DNA of 64,000 bases, taken from NCBI GenBank assembly GCA_019639135.1, contig JAHBSL010000014.1:1-64000 (forward strand). Direction: 5' to 3'. Below the pieces are notes generated by a model. That model had not been told where the DNA came from, searched no databases, and saw only the letters and a list, made by a program, of their open reading frames with translations. Shown piece after piece: positions 43,895 to 53,006 of the stretch. A program made the position numbers and the translations under genes. The number at the start of each line of letters is the position of its first letter. Position 1 is the stretch's first letter. This DNA comes from Acidobacteriota bacterium. GTDB lineage: Bacteria > Acidobacteriota > Blastocatellia > Pyrinomonadales > Pyrinomonadaceae.

Positions 43895-46561
43895 TTACTT
43901 CTTCGCCTTTGGCAGGCTCAAAATATTTGCAAATATTCGGTACGCCCCGGGCGTTCCGGCGGGAAGCTGGCGGAACCACGAATACGAGGTATAGAGATAA
44001 TGGCCCTTGCCGAGCGGGGCGTAAAGCATTCCGCCCTTGTTCGGATCGTCGCCTTCGTCGGTCGATTCGAGAAGTGCCGTATATGCCGGGTCCCACGTAG
44101 AGAAGCAGTAAAGGTTCCTCTCCTGGATCCAATTTGCCCAGTCGCTCTCGCCGATCTTGTTCGGGTAGTTGAAGATCGGATGATCGGGGACAAGCACATT
44201 GACCTTGGCGTTCTCATCCGTAGTGCGGACGTTGCCGATCCGCTGGTTCCCTCGCGTTACGCCGGTCATGCTTGCCGGGAACGGCTGCATATTGTTCTGG
44301 ATGTATTCCTGCTGCTGGTATTGAACAACCAAAGTGCCGCCGTTCCTGGCAAAATCGAGAAGCCGGCCGTTGTTTGCGACGAAGTCCGGACGTACCTGCG
44401 AAGCACGAATGCCGACAACAATGATGTCATAGGCTGAAAGGTCGCCGGTCGAGAGGTCTTTCTCGCCGAGCATCGTCACATCAGGCCCGAGCCTGCGGAT
44501 CGCCTCGGGAACCTTGTCGCCGCTGCCCATGATGTAGCCGATCTTGACCTGAGCGATCTCAAGGTCGAGGACGTGCGCCGTAACGTCGGCCTTCTTAAAG
44601 ATCCGGTGCGTTTGGATGTGCGGGTAGGCGATGGTCTGCATCGATTGTCCGTAACGCTGGCCGCCGGCTTCGGCAACAGCCCCAACCTTATACGAACCGA
44701 CGGCCGTATTTGCCGGAACCGTCACTTCAAACGTGAAAGCCGTCTTATCGCCGAACCGAGGAAGCTTGAACGGGATAGAACTCGGCGTCTTCGTCCAGCC
44801 GGCCGGAAGGTCGAGCGTCGCATTGCCGGAAAGCTCGCCCGGCGTGTTGTTCGAAACGGTCGTAACTATCCGGTGCTTCGTCGCCTGCGGCTTCCGCGAG
44901 ACAATGAGCAGATCGGAATCAAGTCCGATGGTCGCTGCCGGGACGACCGCGAGCGGCCGGCGAAGCTCGCCGCGAATGTCGTCGGCAAAGCGATACTCGA
45001 TCTCCCGGCTGACCGTTATCTCCTGGCCGCCGATCTCAAGCACGGACTCTGCGGTCGCAAGCGGCTCGGCAAAAGGCATATTTTGCGAAATGCCTGCCAT
45101 TGACCAATCGAACGTAAACTTTTCGCGTGGCCTCTCAAGCCAGTATGGCTGCGTCGGCGATGCGTTGGCCGCCGCGGTCAGCTTAAAGAACGACGCGTTA
45201 AGTGCGCTTTCATTCCTCGGACGGAAACCTGTTGCAGCCGGTTGCTCGGGCTCAGCGATACTTTCGGCCGACCAGCCTGCCGGAACTTTGACCGAAGTCT
45301 TCACGACCTTCACCGGGCTTCCGTCGTTGGCAAATACACGAACACCGATATTCGTCGCGGCTCCCGGGTTAAGCATTTCCCGGTCGGCGAGTGCATCAAC
45401 CACAACGCCGGCGGCCATCTGCAAAGCCTCGGCAAATTCGGCCTTTTTCTGGCGAACGAAGAACTTCGAGGCCGGCTTTCGCGTGGACCATTCCGCCTCT
45501 TCGGCCTGCTTGTATCCGCGGGCGAGGATGGAGACGATCTTTTCGGGTGCCATTGCATCATACGAGCGAAGAGCCTCGGCGGCGGTCGCCTGAAGCTCGG
45601 CAAGCTTTTGCCTAAAGGGCTCTTCGGTGTTGTTCGTCAAAGCGGCGATGCCGGTTATCGATGTATCGATGCCGTCGAAAACACTTGTCTCTTTCTCAAC
45701 CTTCGCGGCCCTTGATTCGAGAAGCGTCATCCCTGAAGTCTGCCGTCCGCGAAGCTCGAGCACTCCCATCTCCTGCGATTTATGCTGGCTGCGGCCTTCC
45801 ATTGCTATCTCAAAATAGCTACGGCCGATCAGCGGGTCGTAAATGCCGGTGTTGAGAACGAGCGTTGGCGGGTTCGCCCCATCCGGCCGGAATCCTTGTC
45901 CCCGATAGAGCTTCAGCGGCTGCCAGGGCTCGATGCCCTCCCGCATATGCTCCGGAAACTGCGCAGGATCTCCTGCCGCCTCAAACGCCAAGGGCGTCAA
46001 ATGGCCGGCAAGCTGGTGATGCCCGTGGCCATCGGCCGGTGTTCCCGAAAATCGCGAGATGACGACCAGCGGCTTGTAAATGCGTATGGCCCGCACCATA
46101 TCCGCCAGCACCTGCCGCTCGTCCCAATTCCGCCGGGCTTCTTCGATGGTCTTTGAAAAGCCGTAGTCCATCACCCGCGTGAAGTGCTGTTCGCCGCCGT
46201 CGAGCCGGCGAGCCTGGAGCAATTCCTCCGTCCGGATCACTCCAAGCCCTTCAAAGAGTTCCTCCCCGATGACATTCTGTCCGCCTTCCCCGCGGTTCAG
46301 AGAAAGATAGGTCGCACGTGCGGCCTCCCGGCGTGCGAGGTAGGCCATCAGCCCCGAGTCCTCGTCGTCCGGGTGTGCTCCGGTGTGCATCGCACTCTTT
46401 GCCGACTGGAGCCGTCGGAGCATCTGGCCGAGCCCCGAAGCTCCCATGTCGTAAACCGGGCGGACCTGGGCCGTGCTCGTCTGTGGAAGACCAAGCGGAA
46501 TGGCGGTGAGGACCATTGCCGCAATTAGCGCCAATGCGACAGAACGAAATGCTCTTTTCAT
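43895..46561 (-). CDS. Secreted multi-domain PIG-L deacetylase
   Basis: An exported 888-residue protein. The ATG at 46561 starts a signal peptide (MKRAFRSVALALIAAMVLTA). Residues about 40-290 are a PIG-L/LmbE zinc deacetylase domain with HTGAHPDDEDSG (metal and catalytic Asp) and GTPADGHGHHQLAGHL (third zinc ligand region). The middle (about 480-660) is beta-rich, with an alpha-galactosidase NEW3-like segment LDLPAGWTKTPSSIPF. The C-terminal 200 residues form a ThuA/GATase-like domain (YDIIVVGIRASQVRP, GGTLVVQYQQQEY, GKGHYLYTSYSWFRQLPAG). Known PIG-L enzymes remove acetyl from N-acetylhexosamine derivatives. In this operon it would act in the periplasm before uptake by the symporter. It is too large and secreted to be BshB. 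Confidence 0.87.
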   Translation of the reverse strand: MKRAFRSVALALIAAMVLTAIPLGLPQTSTAQVRPVYDMGASGLGQMLRRLQSAKSAMHTGAHPDDEDSGLMAYLARREAARATYLSLNRGEGGQNVIGEELFEGLGVIRTEELLQARRLDGGEQHFTRVMDYGFSKTIEEARRNWDERQVLADMVRAIRIYKPLVVISRFSGTPADGHGHHQLAGHLTPLAFEAAGDPAQFPEHMREGIEPWQPLKLYRGQGFRPDGANPPTLVLNTGIYDPLIGRSYFEIAMEGRSQHKSQEMGVLELRGRQTSGMTLLESRAAKVEKETSVFDGIDTSITGIAALTNNTEEPFRQKLAELQATAAEALRSYDAMAPEKIVSILARGYKQAEEAEWSTRKPASKFFVRQKKAEFAEALQMAAGVVVDALADREMLNPGAATNIGVRVFANDGSPVKVVKTSVKVPAGWSAESIAEPEQPAATGFRPRNESALNASFFKLTAAANASPTQPYWLERPREKFTFDWSMAGISQNMPFAEPLATAESVLEIGGQEITVSREIEYRFADDIRGELRRPLAVVPAATIGLDSDLLIVSRKPQATKHRIVTTVSNNTPGELSGNATLDLPAGWTKTPSSIPFKLPRFGDKTAFTFEVTVPANTAVGSYKVGAVAEAGGQRYGQSMQTIAYPHIQTHRIFKKADVTAHVLDLEIAQVKIGYIMGSGDKVPEAIRRLGPDVTMLGEKDLSTGDLSAYDIIVVGIRASQVRPDFVANNGRLLDFARNGGTLVVQYQQQEYIQNNMQPFPASMTGVTRGNQRIGNVRTTDENAKVNVLVPDHPIFNYPNKIGESDWANWIQERNLYCFSTWDPAYTALLESTDEGDDPNKGGMLYAPLGKGHYLYTSYSWFRQLPAGTPGAYRIFANILSLPKAKK

Positions 46562-46578
46562 TTTCTCTCCGTAGTTTT

Positions 46579-48270
46579 CTACGCCGCAGGGGCAGCGTTT
46601 TCCGTATTGGCCGTCGGCTCGTTCGGGACGGTCAGGCTGATGAGGTAGCCCGCAATGACCGTGACGAGACAGCCGACGACGTTGAACCAAAGGAATTCGA
46701 TATTTGTGAAATTACTCGCGACCCAGACCGACGCGACACCGAACATCAGCCCGAAAAAGGCTCCGCGGGCATTCGCTCGCTTGACCGCGATCGCCAAAAC
46801 GAATACGCCGAGCAGCGAACCGTAAAAGAACGAGCCGAACTTGTTCACGACCTCGATAAGCGAACCGAGATTTGTGGCGTATGTGGCGACAATACATGCG
46901 AATACGCCCCAGATGAATGTCGCCACGCGGCCGAACCGCACGAAATGCGCGGTGTCGGCGTTCGGGTTGAAGTGGCGACGATAAAAGTCGATGGTCGAGG
47001 CGGTCGCAAGTGCGTTCAGCTCAGATGAGATCGAAGACATAGCCGCGGCAAAGATAGCGGCGATTATCAGGCCGACAATACCCATCGGCATATTCGCGAC
47101 AACGAACGACGGGAAGACGTAGTTAACGTCGGTGAACTTCGAATTGCCGGTCGTCGATTTTACGAGGTCAGCCGCTTCTTCGCGAACCTTTGCAAATTCC
47201 TTGTGTGCTTCCTGATACTTTTGTTTTGCCGCGTCGTCCTTGTTCTCCGCATATTCGAGTGCCGCCTCCGAACGTGCCGCATGGACGTTATTGAATTTCT
47301 CCTGAAGCGGAGCGTATTGTGCCGTCTGTTCGATCTTTCGGCTTTCGACCGGGTTAAAGATCATTGGCGGCGTAACGAACTGGTAGAACACGAAAACGAA
47401 GATACCGATCAGCAGGATCATGAACTGCATCGGTATCTTGAGGAAGGCACTCATCAGGAGCGACGTTCGCCCCTCGCCGACCGATTTTGCAGTAAGGAAC
47501 CGCTGAACCTGACTCTGGTCGCAGCCGAAATATGAAAGAAAAAGGAAAAGTGCGGCGATCGTGCCCGACCAGAATGTATATTTTTCCGTAATGTCGAAGC
47601 TGAAATCGACCGTCTCAAGCTTGCCGAGTGCTCCTGCAATATGCAGCCCGTCCGTAACCGAGACCGAACCGGGAAACTGCCCGACTATGACGAAGATACA
47701 AACGAAAAGCCCGAAAAAGATCAGCACCATCTGCTTGACGTCCGTCCAGGTTACGGCCTGAACGCCGCCGAGCATCGTATAGAACGTTGTGGACATTCCG
47801 ATCAGGAATATCGTCGCGATCTCGCTCCAGCCTAAGATAATGGAAAGCACGACCGAAGGTGCCGCAATGATCACGCCGACCGAAAGCCCGCGGGAAAGGA
47901 GAAAACAAAAGCTGGTAAGCGAACGGGTCTTTGCGTCGAACCGCTTTTCGAGATATTCGTAAGCCGTGAAGACCTTTGCCCGGTAAAAGAACGGTACCAG
48001 CGTCACGCAGAGGATGACCATCGCAAGCGGCATTCCGTAGTAGAACTGCAGGAACCGCATGCCGTCCGAATAAGCCTGCCCGGTCGTGCCGACAAGCGTG
48101 ATCGCCGACATCTGCGTCGCCATCACCGAAAGCCCGACCGCCCACCAGGGCAGGCTCCGGTTGGCGAGGAAGAAGCCCTCGACATCGCCTGTGTTTTTCG
48201 AGAGCCGGATGCCGTCCCAGATGACGTAAGCCAGGTAGGCAACGACGACCAGCCAGTCAAGGTACCTCAT
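46579..48270 (-). CDS. Sodium:solute symporter (SSS family)
   Basis: Inner-membrane Na+-coupled transporter of 563 residues with about 13 hydrophobic segments. Typical parts are [47 protein letters not shown] at the N terminus (split over helices), [20 protein letters not shown] as the family signature, and [20 protein letters not shown] in the conserved Na+-site helix. A soluble Glu/Lys/Ala-rich insertion of about 90 residues lies between two helices (around 320-400). The substrate is unknown; sugars, amino acids and sialic acid are all possible in this family. It is flanked by a 47-residue membrane protein (17 nt) and PIG-L (17 nt). Confidence 0.93.
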   Translation of the reverse strand: MRYLDWLVVVAYLAYVIWDGIRLSKNTGDVEGFFLANRSLPWWAVGLSVMATQMSAITLVGTTGQAYSDGMRFLQFYYGMPLAMVILCVTLVPFFYRAKVFTAYEYLEKRFDAKTRSLTSFCFLLSRGLSVGVIIAAPSVVLSIILGWSEIATIFLIGMSTTFYTMLGGVQAVTWTDVKQMVLIFFGLFVCIFVIVGQFPGSVSVTDGLHIAGALGKLETVDFSFDITEKYTFWSGTIAALFLFLSYFGCDQSQVQRFLTAKSVGEGRTSLLMSAFLKIPMQFMILLIGIFVFVFYQFVTPPMIFNPVESRKIEQTAQYAPLQEKFNNVHAARSEAALEYAENKDDAAKQKYQEAHKEFAKVREEAADLVKSTTGNSKFTDVNYVFPSFVVANMPMGIVGLIIAAIFAAAMSSISSELNALATASTIDFYRRHFNPNADTAHFVRFGRVATFIWGVFACIVATYATNLGSLIEVVNKFGSFFYGSLLGVFVLAIAVKRANARGAFFGLMFGVASVWVASNFTNIEFLWFNVVGCLVTVIAGYLISLTVPNEPTANTENAAPAA

Positions 48271-48287
48271 TAGATCTCTTTAGGGTC

Positions 48288-48431
48288 TCAGGCGGCGAAA
48301 TATCTGCTGAAAAGCCAGAGAAGGAAAATGACGACGACCGTCGTCACCATAACGGCGACATAGATCTTGTACCACCATTCGTCCGGCATCTCTTCCGGCC
48401 GCGGGGCTTCCGCTTTCTCTTTCTCTGCCAT
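48288..48431 (-). CDS. 47-residue single-span membrane protein
   Basis: A short gene with a charged N-terminal part (MAEKEKAEAPRPEEMPDEWW) and one transmembrane helix (YKIYVAVMVTTVVVIFLLWL) ending in FSRYFAA. The helix, Trp-Trp boundary and 17-nt spacing to the symporter gene argue that it is real and translated in the same transcript. It may be an accessory or assembly subunit of the symporter, similar to small subunits found with other SSS carriers; this is inferred from position only. Confidence 0.75.
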   Translation of the reverse strand: MAEKEKAEAPRPEEMPDEWWYKIYVAVMVTTVVVIFLLWLFSRYFAA

Positions 48432-48496
48432 CGGTAAATTTGTCAGATGTTCCCGGAATGCACCCGGGTTGGATGCATTCCGGAAAGCGAAAGCTC

Positions 48497-51433
48497 CTAG
48501 AAGATGAACTTGAACCCGATCTGGAACTGCCGGCTGTCTAGCGATACGACCTGGTTCGACGCCTTCCTCAATTCGTACGTAGGGATCGGACCGGTCGGGT
48601 TTCCTGAGGCATCCGTCGTAACGGTTAAAGCATTCAACTGAAAAACGCTATTGATGTTGAACACATTTAGGAATTCGCCGAATGCTTCAAGTTTGTACCG
48701 TTCCGTGAAATTGAAGTACCTCGAATACCGGAAATCGACGTTAACCTGTTTCGGCGTCTTGAACTGGTTGCGACTTATTCCAACCGGATTGTCGGAACCG
48801 GTGAAACCATCACCATTGATGTCGATTGAAGCGACGACATTAAAGCGCTCGCCGCTATTCGCCGTAGTAATGATCCCAAACTGATTGTTATTGAGCAGGT
48901 AACGAAGAACCCGATTCTCGAAATTGAACTCCGGCCTGCCGACAAAGCTCATATTGAAGGTGTGGCGCTGATCTGCAAGGGAAGGTCCGAAGTCCCGAGA
49001 TTGGTTACTCGGATCCTGAACGACCAGATTGCCGAACTGGGTCGCGACGAGGTTTTGCTCAGGTGCGTTGTCTTCGGCTTTCGAAAGCGTGTAGTTCGCG
49101 CTGAACTGATAGCCCTCCGAAAATCTCTTGCTAAGCTGGAATGTCAATGCGTTATACCGCGAATTACCGACCGACTCATTCAAAAGGATGTTATTGAACC
49201 GGGGATCGATTCGCGTTCCCGGTGCAGGTGCCGAAGTAATGTATTTCGGTCGCCCATCCGCCAGAAAAGTGCCATCCGGAATGCGGTTGATGCTCCGATA
49301 TACCGGTAAATGCCGCCCGCTCGAGTGAATGTAGCCGATCGTAAACGACAAGTTCTCCGTTATCGCCTGCTCGATCTGTGCGTTCGCGTGCATCGCGTAC
49401 ATTACCTCAAAGTCCGAAGCAAGCGCAGTTATGTCTTGTCTCGGCGGTGTTGCAGTCGAGACCCCATTCGGAAATGCTGGTGCTCCGGTCGCCGTCGGAC
49501 TGTTAAACGATACGGTAAAGAATGCCGGGTTACCGTTCGCCTGCAAGGCCCGCTGATACATATCAAGGTACACTGTATCGTAATAAATTCCAGCGCTGGC
49601 CCTTATGACAGTCGGTCGTGCTCCGTCACGCAACCCATACACAAGCCCGACGCGAGGTGCAAAGTTATTCTTGTCAACTTTAAAGTCCCGCGACGGTTCG
49701 TAGGCCGCATTTGGGTCAGCATCCGGAATACGATAAAGGTCATACCGAACTCCGTAGTTGATCTTCAGTCTTCTTGTCACCCTCCAGTCGTCCTGAGCAA
49801 AGAAATTCCAGAAAGTGGAATCGTAGGCGATATTCGTGTCACCAAAGATCTGATCGAATCGAGTGTACGCAAACGGATTAGCTCCTGAAGCTGCAGATGA
49901 ATAATTCGCAATGCTTGAGAACGTGTAACGAATGAACGAGTTGGTCCGGCGTGTGTCGTCAATGAAATTGAAACCGCCGCCAAACTTCATCACGTGGTTG
50001 CCCTTCGTCCATGTAAGGTTGTTCTGGATCTGATTGGTCGCTTGAAGCGGCGCTATCGTATCCAGGTTCTCCGGTGAGCCTAAATTTGCAACGTTTGTAA
50101 TGACAATACTTGGCCCAGTACCTGAGTTGTCGTTACCAACGTTACGCGAATCTCGCTTGGCGTATTGATAACGGAATTCGTTCAACACATTAGCGTTGAT
50201 GATCGATGCAAGCTGGATACCAACCGAGTATGATTTGTCATCGAAATCGATGCTACGCTGAAGGGTGTTCAGGCCGCCGGCGATGTTGTTCGGCGAAATG
50301 TTCTTGAAATAGTTGAAACGGCCCGAGAGGCGATTGTTCTCGTTAAGCTGTGCGTCCGTGCGGAAGATGAAGAAGTTGACCTTTTGTGCAGCCGGGATCG
50401 CCGTCGGGAAAGCACTTGCCGGAACTCCAGCCGCTATCAATTCCGCTTTATTAGCCTCAGAAATGGTGATCGTCCGCTGCGGTTCGCCCGCGAGGTCGCG
50501 CTCGACCCATTCGTAGCCGCCGTAAAAATGCCAACGGTCCTTGATGATCGGCCCGCCGATCGCTCCCGTAATGTTATCGACCTTCGTTTCCGGCTTCACC
50601 GCCGTCGGAGAAATATTGAACGGCCGCGATGACATTCCCGTCCGGCGGAAACGATAGCTCGCTGAGCCGTGGATGTCGTTCGTACCGCTCGGCGTAACTG
50701 CGTTCATGATCAGGCCAGGGGTGTTGCCGAACTCGGGTGCAAAACCATTCGTCACAAGCTGGACTTCGGCCACGAACGTATCCGAGATCGGCATCAGGCG
50801 GATACCGCCGCGGTCTGCCTGCGTATTGTTGTTGCCGTCAAGCTGGTAGTTCGTCCGGCGGGTGTAGCCGTTGGCGTTGATACGCGGCACCCCGAACTCG
50901 ACGTTCGGCCGGCCCGTGACGTTTGCCTGAAGAAGGGCATAGTTATACGGGTTTCGCGAGACGAGCGGAAGGTTCTGCACCTCGCGGGTGTTCATCACGC
51001 GGCCGACGTCGATCTTTCCCGGATCGGCGATCGGGGCGTCCGATGTGATCGTCACCGTCTCTTCAAGGCCACCGGTCTCGAGCTGTGCATTGACCGTCGC
51101 AATAGCACCGGTCGTCAGCGTAATTCCCTCGCGGACAAGCCGACGGAAGCCGGTCGCTTCGATCGTCACCCGGTATGTTCCAAGCGGAAGCAGCGGCAGG
51201 CGATAACTCCCGTTCGACTCCGTCGTTACTGTTCGCTCTGCTCCTGTTCCGAGGTTACGTGCCGTTACGGTCGCGTTCGGCAGTGACGCTCCATTCGGAT
51301 CGGTGACAACGCCCTCGATCTGGGCATTTATGGCCTGCGACTGGCCATTGGCAGTGAGGACACCAAAGATCGAGACCGCAGCAACCATAGCGATGGCCGC
51401 CAGCGATCTCTTAATAAACCAAGCTTGACGCAT
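48497..51433 (-). CDS. TonB-dependent receptor with carboxypeptidase-regulatory N-terminal domain
   Basis: Outer-membrane ligand importer of 978 residues. Signal peptide FIKRSLAAIAMVAAVSIFGV, then a carboxypeptidase-regulatory-like beta domain (AQIEGVVTDPNGASLPNATV to LETGGLEETVTIT), a plug region (LVSRNPYNYALLQANVTG, NYQLDGNNNTQADRGG) and a 22-strand barrel ending in FQIGFKFIF with the C-terminal Phe needed for outer-membrane insertion. This is the Oar-like type abundant in Acidobacteriota. AAAGGAGAAAG precedes the ATG. It is transcribed from a consensus-like promoter with an operator at the start site and leads the symporter/deacetylase/lyase genes. Confidence 0.94.
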   Translation of the reverse strand: MRQAWFIKRSLAAIAMVAAVSIFGVLTANGQSQAINAQIEGVVTDPNGASLPNATVTARNLGTGAERTVTTESNGSYRLPLLPLGTYRVTIEATGFRRLVREGITLTTGAIATVNAQLETGGLEETVTITSDAPIADPGKIDVGRVMNTREVQNLPLVSRNPYNYALLQANVTGRPNVEFGVPRINANGYTRRTNYQLDGNNNTQADRGGIRLMPISDTFVAEVQLVTNGFAPEFGNTPGLIMNAVTPSGTNDIHGSASYRFRRTGMSSRPFNISPTAVKPETKVDNITGAIGGPIIKDRWHFYGGYEWVERDLAGEPQRTITISEANKAELIAAGVPASAFPTAIPAAQKVNFFIFRTDAQLNENNRLSGRFNYFKNISPNNIAGGLNTLQRSIDFDDKSYSVGIQLASIINANVLNEFRYQYAKRDSRNVGNDNSGTGPSIVITNVANLGSPENLDTIAPLQATNQIQNNLTWTKGNHVMKFGGGFNFIDDTRRTNSFIRYTFSSIANYSSAASGANPFAYTRFDQIFGDTNIAYDSTFWNFFAQDDWRVTRRLKINYGVRYDLYRIPDADPNAAYEPSRDFKVDKNNFAPRVGLVYGLRDGARPTVIRASAGIYYDTVYLDMYQRALQANGNPAFFTVSFNSPTATGAPAFPNGVSTATPPRQDITALASDFEVMYAMHANAQIEQAITENLSFTIGYIHSSGRHLPVYRSINRIPDGTFLADGRPKYITSAPAPGTRIDPRFNNILLNESVGNSRYNALTFQLSKRFSEGYQFSANYTLSKAEDNAPEQNLVATQFGNLVVQDPSNQSRDFGPSLADQRHTFNMSFVGRPEFNFENRVLRYLLNNNQFGIITTANSGERFNVVASIDINGDGFTGSDNPVGISRNQFKTPKQVNVDFRYSRYFNFTERYKLEAFGEFLNVFNINSVFQLNALTVTTDASGNPTGPIPTYELRKASNQVVSLDSRQFQIGFKFIF

Positions 51434-51532
51434 ATTCTTTCTCCTTTGCTACGAAAAATTGCGGAAATCCCTTTTGTAAAACCATTTCCGGCTACTAACC
51501 GTTCGGGAGATGTTTAGGCAATATGCTGATAG

Positions 51533-51553
51533 TTTGTCGGAGTTTCCAACAAA
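51533..51553. promoter_or_regulatory. ROK-type operator at the TonB receptor promoter
   Basis: Inverted repeat TTTGTC-N9-AACAAA immediately downstream of the -10 box and thus over the expected transcription start. The same arms with the same 9-nt centre length occur at 52858-52878 before the ROK gene. The ROK protein is the natural candidate repressor. Confidence 0.7.
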
Positions 51554-51554
51554 G

Positions 51555-51583
51555 ATGTAATACAGAATCAATACTCTTGTCAA
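51555..51583 (-). promoter_or_regulatory. Promoter of the TonB receptor operon
   Basis: Minus-strand TTGACA (51578-51583) and TTACAT (51555-51560) with 17-nt spacing, about 120 nt before the receptor ATG. Confidence 0.75.
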
Positions 51584-51599
51584 GAATCGACGCTTAGAC

Positions 51600-52799
51600 C
51601 TAAGTCACCGAGCCGAACTTTCTTGCCAGAACTAGGCCGATCGCACCGATTAGGGTCGGCGCATCGCCGAGCGAGGACGGGATCAGCTCCGTCGGCGGAA
51701 GCCCCGCAAGTACGCTTCGCTCCGAGACCCGATAAAGCTGATCGGCGAAAACGTCCCATGCCTTCGTCATCTTTCCGCTGACAACAACGACCTGCGGGCT
51801 TAGGCCCACGATCAGGTTCGAGATGCCGTTGCCGAGATACCGAACTGTTTCCTTGAGTGCCTCGACCGCATGCTTTTCGCCATCGACGGCGAGCTGCACC
51901 AGGTTGTCAACATCCATCTCGTTCTGCTTGAGGTCGCCGTTTCGCAGCCGGTCTTTGTAGCGGGCGATAAAGGCCTTCTCCGAAGCATATGCCTCCCAGC
52001 ATTCGCGGCTCCCGCAGGAGCACTCGACCGGAGCGTTATCGCCCGCGATCATATGGCCGAACTCGCCGCCCGCACCTTTCTCGCCGCGATAGACCTGACC
52101 GTCGAAAATGATGCCGGTTCCAATTCCCTCCCCGACCAGGACCATCACAAAAGTGTCTGACTTCTTTATACGTTCGTCGCCGAACCAAAGTTCGGCAAGT
52201 GCCGTAGCGTTAGCGTCGTTTTCGACCGTTACCTTTGATCCCGTGGCCTTTTCAAGCCGATCGGCGATGTCCCAATCGCGCCAGTCGAAATAAGGAATAT
52301 GAAAGATCCGTCCGTTCATCTGATCGACCAATCCGGGAACGCTTATCCCAATTTCAATTCCCTCTGCACCGGTGTCCGCGATCATCGCTTTGGTACGCCG
52401 GACGATCTGGTCCGTCATAAAATCGACATCCGGCGAGGTAGAAAATGTCTCTTTTGCGAGCAGAGTCCCTGCGAGGTCGGCAACCGCTACGGTCGTCGTC
52501 CGCGGCGTCACATCAATGGCAATAGCCGTCGGGTCGCCCTTCTTCAGCTCGAAGAGTTCGGGCCGCCGGCCGCCGGTCGAAACGCCGACACCGATACCGA
52601 CGATCAGTCCAGTTTCAAGAAGCTCGTCCACGATGACCGAAACGGTTGATCGGTGCAGCTTTGTCTCGCGAGCGATCTCGGCTCGTGAGATCGGCGAACG
52701 ATCACGTACGTAGTTAAGCACGATCCGTTTATTGATATCGCGGATGGTCGTCGGTCGTGCAATCTGGGAACTTGCTTTTTGTAGGTTGATTCGCTTCAT
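51600..52799 (-). CDS. ROK-family transcriptional regulator
   Basis: A sugar-responsive repressor of the NagC/XylR type, 399 residues. Residues 1-80 are a winged helix (TIRDINKRIVLNYVRDRSPISRAEIARETKLHRSTVSVIVDELL across helix 1 to 3); the rest is a ROK sugar-kinase-like domain with IAIDVTPRTTTVAVADLAG, VENDANATALAELWFGDE, GEGIGTGIIFDGQVYRG and the zinc-binding ECSCGSRECWEAYAS motif. It lies at the head of the TonB/SSS/PIG-L/lyase locus and shares an inverted repeat with the receptor promoter, so it probably controls that locus and itself. The effector is likely a sugar or amino sugar. Confidence 0.94.
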   Translation of the reverse strand: MKRINLQKASSQIARPTTIRDINKRIVLNYVRDRSPISRAEIARETKLHRSTVSVIVDELLETGLIVGIGVGVSTGGRRPELFELKKGDPTAIAIDVTPRTTTVAVADLAGTLLAKETFSTSPDVDFMTDQIVRRTKAMIADTGAEGIEIGISVPGLVDQMNGRIFHIPYFDWRDWDIADRLEKATGSKVTVENDANATALAELWFGDERIKKSDTFVMVLVGEGIGTGIIFDGQVYRGEKGAGGEFGHMIAGDNAPVECSCGSRECWEAYASEKAFIARYKDRLRNGDLKQNEMDVDNLVQLAVDGEKHAVEALKETVRYLGNGISNLIVGLSPQVVVVSGKMTKAWDVFADQLYRVSERSVLAGLPPTELIPSSLGDAPTLIGAIGLVLARKFGSVT

Positions 52800-52857
52800 C
52801 GTTCTTTAGGGCCACGCCGGATAGCTTTATTCTGTTTGTAACGAACAGTAATGTAAC

Positions 52858-52878
52858 TTTGTCTGGAGACTCAACAAA
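52858..52878. promoter_or_regulatory. ROK-type operator upstream of the ROK gene
   Basis: TTTGTC-N9-AACAAA, the same arms and spacing as 51533-51553. It overlaps a possible -35 (TTGTTG, minus strand) with TACATT 16 nt on. A second small inverted repeat, CTGTT-N7-AACAG, follows at 52832-52848 in the leader. Confidence 0.65.
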
Positions 52879-53006
52879 CACAAAAATATATCCGATTCTG
52901 GCAATAATGCAAGAAGAAAATTAGGAGTTTCGCAACATTTCTAACAAAATCCTCATAATATCTGCCAAAATGAAACACTTTGGATGCCACCGTCGCCTGC
53001 AAACAG

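Noticed and set aside
43895..46561. PIG-L protein as the bacillithiol deacetylase BshB, given bshC nearby
   Set aside because: BshB is a cytosolic protein of about 230 residues; this one is 888 residues, has a signal peptide and two further domains, and lies in a transport operon.
52836..52856. TGTAAC half-sites upstream of the ROK gene as another Rrf2 operator
   Set aside because: The two TGTAAC sequences are direct, not inverted, and differently spaced; they do not match the TGTAAC-N7-GTTACA palindrome.
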